Part shown: piece by piece, positions 1 to 6,307 of the stretch
Layout: every line of letters begins with the position of its first letter
Position numbering within the stretch: position 1 is the stretch's first letter
NCBI GenBank assembly: GCA_021157805.1
Contig: JAGGVW010000176.1
Span: 1 to 7,199, forward strand
Direction: 5' to 3'
DNA from: a bacterium
Lineage (GTDB): Bacteria > Ratteibacteria > UBA8468 > B48-G9 > JAFGKM01
Length of the DNA: 7,199 nt
Notes under the pieces: model-generated
What the model was told of the DNA's origin: nothing
Database searches by the model: none
What the model saw: the letters and a program-made list of their open reading frames with translations, nothing else
Translations under genes and position numbers: made by a program

Positions 1-1
1 A

Positions 2-520
2 TTTTTACTCCACTTGAAGAGTAAAGGAAAGATACCAGAAAATTTGGATATTGATAAACTTTGTAAAGAAAAAGGAAAATATTTCCTTGAGATAATAAAA
101 AATGGAATAAATATCTTTAATGGTGTTTTTGAAACAATAGAATTTTTAAAAGAAAAGAAATTAAAGATTGCTGCTGCTTCAAATTCAAAAAAGGTCTTTG
201 TAAAGAGTGTTCTGGAATATTCTAACTTAATAAAGTTTTTTGACTTTTTTGTTGCAAGAGAAGATGTTGAAAATCCGAAACCAGCATCTGATATATATGA
301 AAAGGTGGTAAAATTAATGGGCTTGAAAAAAGAAAATGTAGTTGTTTTTGAGGATTCAGAGGTTGGTATAGAAGCAGCAAAAAAAGCAGGTCTTTTTTGT
401 ATTGCAGTTGCATCTACTCAAGAGTATGATAAACTTAAAAAAGCAGATGTTATAATTGAAAAAATTGAAAAAAGAAAAATTGAAGAAATTTTAAGAGGGG
501 AGAGAAATGAAAACATTTAA
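2..520 (+). CDS. HAD-superfamily hydrolase, beta-phosphoglucomutase-like (5' partial)
   Basis: This is the C-terminal part of a HAD subfamily I hydrolase, cytosolic, of the beta-phosphoglucomutase/phosphatase type that acts on small phosphorylated substrates such as sugar phosphates. The frame is open from the window edge, so the true start and the nucleophile motif I (DxDxT/V) lie upstream; the TTG at 14 is probably only an internal leucine. Numbering from that TTG, the remaining core motifs are clear: motif II Ser56 in AAASNSKK, motif III Lys89 in ENPKPASDIY, and motif IV Glu113-Asp114 in FEDSEVGIEAAKKAG, which is characteristic of the beta-PGM-like group. About 170 residues are visible; the family is usually about 215-230, so only the N-terminal quarter is missing. 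The end overlaps the next gene by 14 bases, which suggests co-transcription. Mutase or phosphatase activity cannot be decided from this part. Confidence 0.88.
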   Translation, partial: FLLHLKSKGKIPENLDIDKLCKEKGKYFLEIIKNGINIFNGVFETIEFLKEKKLKIAAASNSKKVFVKSVLEYSNLIKFFDFFVAREDVENPKPASDIYEKVVKLMGLKKENVVVFEDSEVGIEAAKKAGLFCIAVASTQEYDKLKKADVIIEKIEKRKIEEILRGERNENI

Positions 521-965
521 TCTATTTGTATTATTTGTTTCTATGTTTTTTCTTTTTGCCTATTCTGAAAATTCAAATCTTAAAGAATTCACTTCAACTG
601 AGACATCTATTGAATATATAATTGAAAAGATTGAAGAAATTGAAAAAGAGATAAAAGAAATAAAGGAAGAAATTGAAGAAATAAAGAAGTTTGATTCTGA
701 AATTAGAAAAGTGGTGAGAAATCTTCAGTTATATGTCCAGCCGGCTTCTACACTTCCACCAACGAAAGAAAAATGGGAACAGATAAAAAGAGGAATGTAT
801 AAAGAAGATGTTGAAAACCTTATTGGAAATCCTGAAGAGATAGAGAAAAAGAGAACAGGTGAAGAAATATGGTATTACTATAAGAAAGGTTCAATAAAGT
901 TTGATAGAAGAGGTAGAGTTATATATAAAGATAATAGAAAAGTTCTTCCTCCAAGCTGGAGGTAA
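507..965 (+). CDS. exported coiled-coil protein with BamE/SmpA-like domain
   Basis: This is a small (152 aa) protein, probably exported. Residues 1-20 form a signal peptide: a lysine, then a hydrophobic run rich in Phe, Leu and Val, and a small-residue end at AYS. Residues about 34-75 are a highly charged Glu/Lys/Ile heptad stretch, very likely a coiled coil. Residues about 90-140 resemble the SmpA/OmlA (BamE) domain: a W..I..GM start, VENLIGNPEEI, a WYYY strand, then IKFDRRGRVI. In proteobacteria BamE is an outer-membrane assembly lipoprotein, but this protein contains no cysteine and hence no lipobox, so it would be soluble in the periplasm or held by an uncleaved signal anchor. The ATG has a strong Shine-Dalgarno (GAGGGGAG at 495-502) inside the end of the preceding HAD gene. 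The specific role is unknown; a structural or envelope function is inferred. Confidence 0.72.
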   Translation: MKTFNLFVLFVSMFFLFAYSENSNLKEFTSTETSIEYIIEKIEEIEKEIKEIKEEIEEIKKFDSEIRKVVRNLQLYVQPASTLPPTKEKWEQIKRGMYKEDVENLIGNPEEIEKKRTGEEIWYYYKKGSIKFDRRGRVIYKDNRKVLPPSWR

Positions 966-1007
966 AATTGGCTGTTAAAGTTTGCTTTTTACCAATTAAT
1001 TAAAAAT

Positions 1008-1253
1008 GTGAAAAACTTAGTAAATACTGAAATATTTGGAGATAGAAGAAGTATAATTATAGTTTCTCTTTCTGTTTTCATTGTTTATTTCAATTCTCTT
1101 TTCAACCCTTTTGTTTGGGATGATATATATTTAATTGTGAGAAATCCCCAAAAAGCACTGAATATAAAACAGAATTGTAAGCCAGCAATTGAAAATCTGA
1201 AGAAAATACAAAAACAAAATAAAGATGATAAAAAAAATTATATCAAAAAGTGA
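1008..1253 (+). pseudogene. collapsed remnant of a membrane TPR glycosyltransferase (N-terminus joined to C-terminus)
   Basis: An 81-codon GTG-start frame that looks like the two ends of a far larger protein. Residues 14-33 are one membrane segment (IIIVSLSVFIVYFNSLF). It is followed by NPFVWDDIYLIVRNP, the first extracytoplasmic loop typical of TMTC-like/GT-C glycosyltransferases that carry TPR repeats, with the acidic pair Asp38-Asp39. At about residue 48 (base 1149) the text changes abruptly to QKALNIKQNCKPAIENLKKI, which reads like the last TPR helix pair of such proteins, and then a lysine-rich tail. The intervening membrane helices and TPRs, usually several hundred residues, are absent, so glycosyltransferase activity is not possible. 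The start has no Shine-Dalgarno and the frame continues upstream, without a stop, to the stop of the preceding gene. It overlaps hpt by 29 bases. It might still be translated as a leader for hpt. Real deletion or assembly collapse cannot be told apart here. Confidence 0.6.
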
Positions 1254-1728
1254 AATAAAGAGGAAAATAAAAGAAATAGCGGAGAGAATAGAAAAGGATT
1301 TTGCCGAGAAAGAAATAATAATGGTAGGTATTCTTAAAGGTTCTTTTATTTTTCTTTCAGACCTGATAAGAGAAATTTCATTACCTGTTGAATGTGATTT
1401 TATAAAAGTTTCAAGTTATAAAGGTAAAGAAAAAGGAAAATTGAAAATTGAGTTTTTAAATTCACTTTCATTAAAAGGGAAAAATGTAATAATTGTTGAG
1501 GATATTGTTGATACTGGAGGTACTCTTAATGAAATAGTAAAAAGAATTGAAAAAGAAAATCCAGCAGTTATTAAAACTTGTGCTTTGATTGTAAAGAAGA
1601 AAAAGATAAAATGTAAATTAAAAATTGATTATTCTGGTTTTAAAATACCTGATAAATTTGTTGTTGGATATGGACTTGATTTTGAAGAAAAATATAGAAA
1701 TCTTAATTATATAGGATATATAAAATGA
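1225..1728 (+). CDS. hpt: hypoxanthine phosphoribosyltransferase
   Basis: Purine salvage enzyme of the cytosol that joins hypoxanthine (and usually guanine) to PRPP, giving IMP or GMP and pyrophosphate. At 167 aa it is slightly shorter than the usual 175-185. Visible motifs: the pyrophosphate-binding loop GILKGS (35-40), SSY at 63-65 opening the flexible catalytic loop, the PRPP-binding signature VEDIVDTGGTL (91-101) with the paired acidic residues, and the base-pocket end FVVGYGLDFEEKYRNL (145-160), which is highly typical of bacterial Hpt. The flexible loop after SSY looks a little short and lysine-rich, with no obvious Ser/Thr pair. The ATG at 1225 lies inside the preceding short ORF and no clear Shine-Dalgarno precedes it, so translation is probably coupled to that ORF. 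The stop overlaps the glycerate kinase start by 4 bases (ATGA). Confidence 0.93.
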   Translation: MIKKIISKSEIKRKIKEIAERIEKDFAEKEIIMVGILKGSFIFLSDLIREISLPVECDFIKVSSYKGKEKGKLKIEFLNSLSLKGKNVIIVEDIVDTGGTLNEIVKRIEKENPAVIKTCALIVKKKKIKCKLKIDYSGFKIPDKFVVGYGLDFEEKYRNLNYIGYIK

Positions 1729-2864
1729 AAATTATCATTGCAATGGATTCTTTCAAGGGCTCAATGAGTTCAGTTGAAGCGACAGAAGTTGTTAAAAAAG
1801 TTTGTATGAAAATAGTCCCGAAAGCAAAAGTTATTTCTTTCCCTCTTGCTGATGGTGGAGAAGGAACAATTGAAGTTATAAAAAGATTGATTGGTGGAAG
1901 ATATAAAGAGGTTATTGTTTCGGACCCTCTTGGAAGAAAGATAAAAGCAAAATACCTTAAAAAGGAAAAAGTTGCTTTTGTTGAAATGGCAAAAGCATCA
2001 GGACTTATATTACTTGATGAAAATGAGAAAAACCCTCTTTGGACAACAACTTTTGGCACAGGAGAAATTATTAAAGATGCGGTTTTTTCTAATTGTAAAA
2101 AAATATATCTATGTGTTGGAGGAAGTGCAACAAATGATGGAGGGATAGGGGCTTTAAGCGCTTTCGGGATAAAATTCACTGACAGAAAAGGAAGAAAAAT
2201 TTATCCAGGGAAGGGTAAAGACCTTTTTGAAATTTCAAAAGTTGATACTTCTGGATTAAGCGAAAGAATAAAAAAATGTGAATTTGTAATCCTTTCAGAT
2301 GTAAAAAATCCTCTTTATGGAAAGAAAGGTGCTTCCTATGTTTATGCTGCTCAAAAAGGAGCAGGGGAAAAAGAAATTGAGTTTCTGGATAGGGGATTGA
2401 GAAACTATGCAAAAATTATAAAAAAATATACAGGAAAAGATATAAGTAAAATTGAAGGGAGTGGGGCAGCTGGTGGAATTTGTGCTGGTTTTATTTCTTT
2501 TTTGAATGCCAAAATTACTTCAGGAATAGATTTTATCTTAAATACAGGGAAATTTGAAGAAAAAATTAGAAAAGCAGATATTGTTATAACAGGTGAAGGA
2601 AAAGTTGATACTCAAACATTTTATGGGAAGTCATTAAGTAGAATTTTTTCATTTTCTGAAAAATACAATATTCATCTTGTTGTTTTTGCAGGGGAGGTGG
2701 ATGAGAAAGTTTATAAGAAATTTAATTCAGAGAAAATTGTTGTTTTCAGTATTCTTCCAGCAGTAGTTTCAAAAGAAGAAGCGATGAAAAAGGGAAAAAG
2801 TTTTTTGAAAATTAAATCAGAACAGATTTTTAAAATTTTAAAATGGAAAGAGAAAAAGAAGTAA
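1725..2864 (+). CDS. glycerate kinase, type I (GarK/GlxK family)
   Basis: This enzyme phosphorylates D-glycerate with ATP; the Escherichia coli relatives GarK and GlxK give 2-phosphoglycerate, which enters lower glycolysis. The 379 aa length matches the family (about 375-385), and the full run of motifs is present: DSFKGS (8-13), PLADGGEGT (40-48), the GTGE turn (111-114), GGSATNDGG (132-140), SDVKNPLYG (191-199), GSGAAGG (245-251) and TGEGKVDTQT (289-298). The ATG shares the ATGA overlap with the hpt stop, and a weak AGGA lies at 1713-1716, so coupled translation is likely. In other bacteria this gene sits in glyoxylate, glucarate/galactarate or serine pathways; none of those genes is next to it here, so the source of glycerate is open. 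It is the last gene of the first cluster. Gene name garK or glxK is not assigned because orthology cannot be fixed. Confidence 0.95.
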   Translation: MKIIIAMDSFKGSMSSVEATEVVKKVCMKIVPKAKVISFPLADGGEGTIEVIKRLIGGRYKEVIVSDPLGRKIKAKYLKKEKVAFVEMAKASGLILLDENEKNPLWTTTFGTGEIIKDAVFSNCKKIYLCVGGSATNDGGIGALSAFGIKFTDRKGRKIYPGKGKDLFEISKVDTSGLSERIKKCEFVILSDVKNPLYGKKGASYVYAAQKGAGEKEIEFLDRGLRNYAKIIKKYTGKDISKIEGSGAAGGICAGFISFLNAKITSGIDFILNTGKFEEKIRKADIVITGEGKVDTQTFYGKSLSRIFSFSEKYNIHLVVFAGEVDEKVYKKFNSEKIVVFSILPAVVSKEEAMKKGKSFLKIKSEQIFKILKWKEKKK

Positions 2865-2873
2865 TCTATTTAA

Positions 2874-2897
2874 TAGAAAAGGGTATTTCTACTTTTT
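2874..2897 (+). terminator. weak candidate intrinsic terminator after glycerate kinase
   Basis: A 6-bp inverted repeat (TAGAAA at 2874-2879, TTTCTA at 2886-2891) with a 6-base loop is followed by C and five T residues (2893-2897). The stem is purely A/T except for one G-C pair, so it would be weak. Its place, 10 bases after the stop of the last gene of the cluster and before a new promoter, is right for a terminator. An accidental match is quite possible in such AT-rich DNA. Confidence 0.25.
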
Positions 2898-3052
2898 GAA
2901 TTCCAGCAGCATAACAGGCAATTTGATATTGGGAAAGGAAAATATGATTTTTCTATCAGATAATCAGATAAATGTAATAGGTAAGTTTTTTAAAAAATAT
3001 CCTCAAAATAAATAGAGCACTAGAGCATTTATGTTTTAATGTAATTGGAAAT

Positions 3053-3082
3053 TTGACAGGGTAGATGGTTAAGGAATAAAAT
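3053..3082 (+). promoter_or_regulatory. sigma70-type promoter for the acetate-CoA ligase unit
   Basis: A perfect -35 box TTGACA (3053-3058) is followed after 18 bases by TAAAAT (3077-3082), which matches TATAAT at five of six positions. Transcription would begin near 3089, leaving a leader of about 64 bases before the ATG at 3153. No operator-like palindrome or riboswitch fold is obvious in the leader. Confidence 0.62.
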
Positions 3083-3152
3083 TTTTTGTATAACTTTTCA
3101 TGTAGTTAAAACTAAAAATAGAAGCCAATAAAAATAAAATCGGAGGGTAAAA

Positions 3153-5240
3153 ATGTTAAAACAATTTTTTAATCCAGAAAGTGTTGCTCTTATAGGTGCT
3201 TCAACAAATTCTGGAAAACTCGGATTTAAAATTCTTAAAAATATAATTTATGGCGGATATAAAGGGAAAGTTTTTCCCGTAAATCCAAAGGCAGAGGAAA
3301 TTCTTGGTCTTAAATGTTATAAAAGTGTTTCTGAAATAGAAGAAAAAGTTGAACTTGCAGTTATTGTTATTCCAGCAAAGTTTGTATGTGATGTTGCTGA
3401 AGAATGCGGGAAAAAAGGTGTTTCAGGGTTAATTGTAATAAGTGCTGGTTTTAAAGAGGCAGGAGAGGAAGGTAAAAAAAGAGAAGAAAATTTAAAAGAG
3501 ATTGTCAAAAAATATAATATGCGACTTGTTGGACCCAACTGTCTTGGGGTAATAGACCCTATTAATAAACTGAATGCTTCTTTTGCTTTTGATATCCCAC
3601 AACCAGGTAAGATTGCATTTATAACCCAATCAGGTGCTCTTGGAACTGCAGTTCTTGACTGGGCAATAAAGGAAAATATAGGGCTTTCCAAATTTGTAAG
3701 TTTTGGTAATAAATGTGATGTTTCAGAAATAGATTTAATTAAGGAATTTGGTGAAGATGCTGATACGAATGTAATTTTACTCTATCTTGAAGGGATTGAA
3801 GATGGTAAAAAATTTATTGAAGTGGCAAAAGATGTTTCAAAGAAAAAACCAGTTATAGTTGTAAAATCAGGTAGGACAGAGATGGGGAGTAAAGCAGTAA
3901 GTTCTCATACTGGAAGTATTGCTGGTTCAGACATTGCTTTTGAGTCTGCTTTTAAAAAAGCAGGAGTTATAAGAGCATATTCAGTTGAGGAACTTTTTGA
4001 TTACGCAATAGTTTTTTCATATCAGCCGCTTATAAAAGGAGATAAAATAGCAATTGTTACAAATGCAGGTGGTCCTTCAGTTATGGCTGTTGATGCAATA
4101 GAGAAAAATGGATTACATCTTGCAGAAATTTCAGAAGAGACGCAGGAAAAATTGAAATCATTTCTTCCACCAGCGGCAAATACTCATAATCCTGTAGATG
4201 CTCTTGGAGATGTTAATGCTGAAAATTATGGTAAAGCATTAGATATTGTTCTTTCTGATGAAAGTGTAAATGGGGTAATATGTATTCTCACTCCCCAGGT
4301 TGTCACACAGGTTAAAGAAACTGCTGATAAAGTAATTGAAATTTCAGAAAAGCATGATAAAACAGTGGTTGGCTGTTTTATGGGTGGAGTGAGAATGGAA
4401 GAAGGTATGAAAAAATTAGGGGAAGGGAAAATCCCAAACTATCCTTTTCCGGAAAGATGTGTTTTTTCTCTTAAGAGAATGTGTGATTACAGAAAATATC
4501 TTGAAAGAGAAAAAGAAGAAATAAAAATTTTCAAAGTTGATAAGGAAAAAGTGAAAGAGAAAATAATAGAAATGAAAGAAAAAGGTATAAAAATTGCTGG
4601 AGATGTTGAAGGAAGAGAAATTCTTTCTCTTTATGGGGTTAATACAATATCATCTTTTGTTGTGAAAGATATTTCAGAAGGAAAGGAAATATTCAAAAAA
4701 ATGTCAGCACCTATTGTTATGAAACTTGTTTCTCCTGATATAATACACAAGACAGAAGCAGGTGGAGTTAAAGTTGGAATAAAAACAGAAGAAGAATTTG
4801 AAAATGCTTATAAAGAAATAATAAAATCTGCAAGAGAATATAAAAAGGATGCAAGGATTGAAGGAATTCAGATACAGCAATACATAGAAGAAGGAATAGA
4901 AGTAATAGTCGGTGTTAATAAAGATATTCAGTTTGGACACCTTATAATGTTCGGACTTGGTGGCATTTATGTTGAACTTTTCAAAGATGTTTCTTTTTCT
5001 CTTACTCCTGTAACTGAAAAAGAAGCAGAAGAAATGATTAACCAGGTGAAAGCATCTAAATTATTCAAGGGCTTCAGAAATATTCCACCAGTAGATACTG
5101 AAAAAATTAAAGAGACAATTTTAAGGATTTCTCAACTTGTATCTGATTTTCCTGAAATAAAAGAAATGGATATAAATCCGCTGATTGTAAAAGAAAAAGA
5201 AGTTATTGCTGTTGATGTAAGGATTGGTTTTGATTTTTAA
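3153..5240 (+). CDS. acetate-CoA ligase (ADP-forming), fused alpha-beta chain
   Basis: Acyl-CoA synthetase of the ADP-forming (NDP-forming) family. It turns acetyl-CoA (or another acyl-CoA), ADP and phosphate into the free acid, ATP and CoA, a substrate-level ATP step in anaerobes. The 695 aa single chain has the full order: CoA-binding domain (about 5-135, with ALIGAS near the start and GPNCLGV at 127-133), succinyl-CoA-ligase-like domain (about 150-290, QSGALG at 159-164), a second flavodoxin-like domain (about 300-440, TNAGGPSVM), and a C-terminal ATP-grasp domain (about 475-690, with HKTEAGGV and DINPLIV). Both phosphate-carrying histidines expected for the swinging-loop mechanism are present: His252 in SSHTGS and His532 in the ATP-grasp part. 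The ATG has a strong GGAGGG site (3142-3147) with ideal spacing and its own promoter. Substrate choice (acetate, or branched or aromatic acids) cannot be read from sequence. Some family members are protein acetyltransferases (Pat), but those carry an added GNAT domain, absent here. Confidence 0.93.
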   Translation: MLKQFFNPESVALIGASTNSGKLGFKILKNIIYGGYKGKVFPVNPKAEEILGLKCYKSVSEIEEKVELAVIVIPAKFVCDVAEECGKKGVSGLIVISAGFKEAGEEGKKREENLKEIVKKYNMRLVGPNCLGVIDPINKLNASFAFDIPQPGKIAFITQSGALGTAVLDWAIKENIGLSKFVSFGNKCDVSEIDLIKEFGEDADTNVILLYLEGIEDGKKFIEVAKDVSKKKPVIVVKSGRTEMGSKAVSSHTGSIAGSDIAFESAFKKAGVIRAYSVEELFDYAIVFSYQPLIKGDKIAIVTNAGGPSVMAVDAIEKNGLHLAEISEETQEKLKSFLPPAANTHNPVDALGDVNAENYGKALDIVLSDESVNGVICILTPQVVTQVKETADKVIEISEKHDKTVVGCFMGGVRMEEGMKKLGEGKIPNYPFPERCVFSLKRMCDYRKYLEREKEEIKIFKVDKEKVKEKIIEMKEKGIKIAGDVEGREILSLYGVNTISSFVVKDISEGKEIFKKMSAPIVMKLVSPDIIHKTEAGGVKVGIKTEEEFENAYKEIIKSAREYKKDARIEGIQIQQYIEEGIEVIVGVNKDIQFGHLIMFGLGGIYVELFKDVSFSLTPVTEKEAEEMINQVKASKLFKGFRNIPPVDTEKIKETILRISQLVSDFPEIKEMDINPLIVKEKEVIAVDVRIGFDF

Positions 5241-5252
5241 AAAGGAGAGAAG

Positions 5253-6302
5253 ATGAAAAGTGGAAAGTATTGTATTGGTTTTATTGGTTTTGGTGGTATA
5301 GCAAGAATGGCTCATCTTCCGGGATGGGGGAAGTTAAGTGATGTTGAAGTAATTGCTGTTGCTGATAAATCGGAAATGGCAAGAAAAAATGCAGAAGAAG
5401 AAGGGATAAAATATATTTTTGATGATTGTAAGAAATTAATTGAAATAGAAGAAATAGACATAGTTGATATATGCACACCTAATAGATTTCACTATCAATC
5501 TACAGTTGATGCTTTAAATGCTGGAAAAAATGTATTATGTGAAAAACCTCTTGCTTTAAGTGTGGAGGAAGTAAAGGGAATGATTGAAGCAAGCAAAAAA
5601 AATAGAAAAAAATTGATGGCTGCCCAGCACCAGAGGTTCAGAAAAGAAGCAAAAGTTATAAAAGATTTAATTGATGATGGAGTTTTTGGAGAAATTTATC
5701 ATGCTATTGCTTTTGCATTGAGAAGAAGACATCTACCAGCAAGAGATACATTCATAAAAAAGGAACTTTCTGGTGGAGGACCTATGTTTGATATAGGAGT
5801 TCACATACTTGATTTAACTTACTGGTTTATGGGATGCCCAAAAGTTCATTCAGTAAAAGGAGAAATTTATACAAAACTTGCAAAAAGAAAAGATATTAGA
5901 GGATTATGGGGAGAATGGGATAGAGATGCATACGATGTTGAAGATTTTGCGACAGGATTTATAAAACTTGAAAATAAAGCCACTATTTTACTTAGTTGTA
6001 GTTTCCTTGCGAATATGGAGAAAATTTCTGATTTTTCAACAACTCTTTTTGGAACAGAAGCAGGAATAAGATGGCCTGATGGGAAACTTGCGACTGAAAG
6101 GAAAGGAGTTTTACAGAATATTGATTTAAAAATGGAAACACTTCCTGATGTTCAACCTCATCATGAAGAAATAAAAGCTTTTCTTGAATGTGTAAAAGAG
6201 GATAAAGAAGTTCCTGTGAAGCCAGAAGAATCACTTGAAGTTATAAAGATGCTTGATGGAATTTATAAAAGTGCTGAAACAGGGAAAGAGGTAATTTTTT
6301 AA
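5253..6302 (+). CDS. Gfo/Idh/MocA-family oxidoreductase
   Basis: NAD(P)-dependent dehydrogenase of the glucose-fructose oxidoreductase/inositol dehydrogenase family, which usually oxidises or reduces sugars, inositols or their derivatives in the cytosol. The 349 aa length is typical. The N-terminal Rossmann fold opens with IGFIGFGGIA (8-17), and an acidic residue ends strand 2 (VIAVAD), which often favours NAD over NADP. The catalytic lysine sits in CEKPLAL (Lys98 of Glu97-Lys98-Pro99). The C-terminal substrate domain carries GGGPMFDIGVHILDL with Asp180 and His184, the usual active-site pair. No signal peptide is visible. It follows the acetate-CoA ligase by 12 bases, with a GGAG site at 5244-5247, so both are likely on one mRNA. 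The family is very diverse in substrate, and this neighbour does not reveal it; a sugar-type substrate is a family-level inference. Confidence 0.93.
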   Translation: MKSGKYCIGFIGFGGIARMAHLPGWGKLSDVEVIAVADKSEMARKNAEEEGIKYIFDDCKKLIEIEEIDIVDICTPNRFHYQSTVDALNAGKNVLCEKPLALSVEEVKGMIEASKKNRKKLMAAQHQRFRKEAKVIKDLIDDGVFGEIYHAIAFALRRRHLPARDTFIKKELSGGGPMFDIGVHILDLTYWFMGCPKVHSVKGEIYTKLAKRKDIRGLWGEWDRDAYDVEDFATGFIKLENKATILLSCSFLANMEKISDFSTTLFGTEAGIRWPDGKLATERKGVLQNIDLKMETLPDVQPHHEEIKAFLECVKEDKEVPVKPEESLEVIKMLDGIYKSAETGKEVIF

Positions 6303-6307
6303 AGAAT

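Larger units (their letters stand above)
2865..3152. other. 288-base intergenic stretch with ORF scraps
   Basis: There is no convincing gene on either strand. A short frame from ATG 2843 (overlapping the glycerate kinase end) stops after 18 codons. Another from ATG 2944 stops after 23 codons (MIFLSDNQINVIGKFFKKYP at its start) and vaguely recalls the beginning of small nucleotidyltransferase proteins. Two small direct repeats are present: ATCAGATA twice in tandem (2955-2970) and TAGAGCA twice with one base between (3013-3027). The right end carries the promoter and ribosome site of the next gene. The scraps may be the remains of a decayed small gene, but this is weak. Confidence 0.45.

Noticed and set aside
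14..16. TTG at 14 as the true start of the HAD gene
   Set aside because: The frame is open to the window edge and motif I of the HAD fold is missing, so the gene must begin further upstream.
966..997. AATTGG (966-971) and CCAATT (992-997) as an operator or terminator between the BamE-like gene and the remnant
   Set aside because: The arms are only 6 bp, 20 bases apart, AT-rich, and have no T-run in a suitable place; chance is the simpler reading.
1251..1253. TGA recoding (alternative genetic code)
   Set aside because: TGA closes hpt exactly where the conserved protein end is expected, and no TGA interrupts any conserved gene.
1703..2412. Minus-strand open frames opposite the glycerate kinase gene
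   Set aside because: They are frames opposite a strongly conserved gene, with low-complexity Phe/Leu/Ser-rich translations and no family motifs.
3317..3691. A 124-codon minus-strand frame opposite the acetate-CoA ligase gene
   Set aside because: The plus strand carries well-conserved ligase motifs throughout; the antisense translation resembles no known family.
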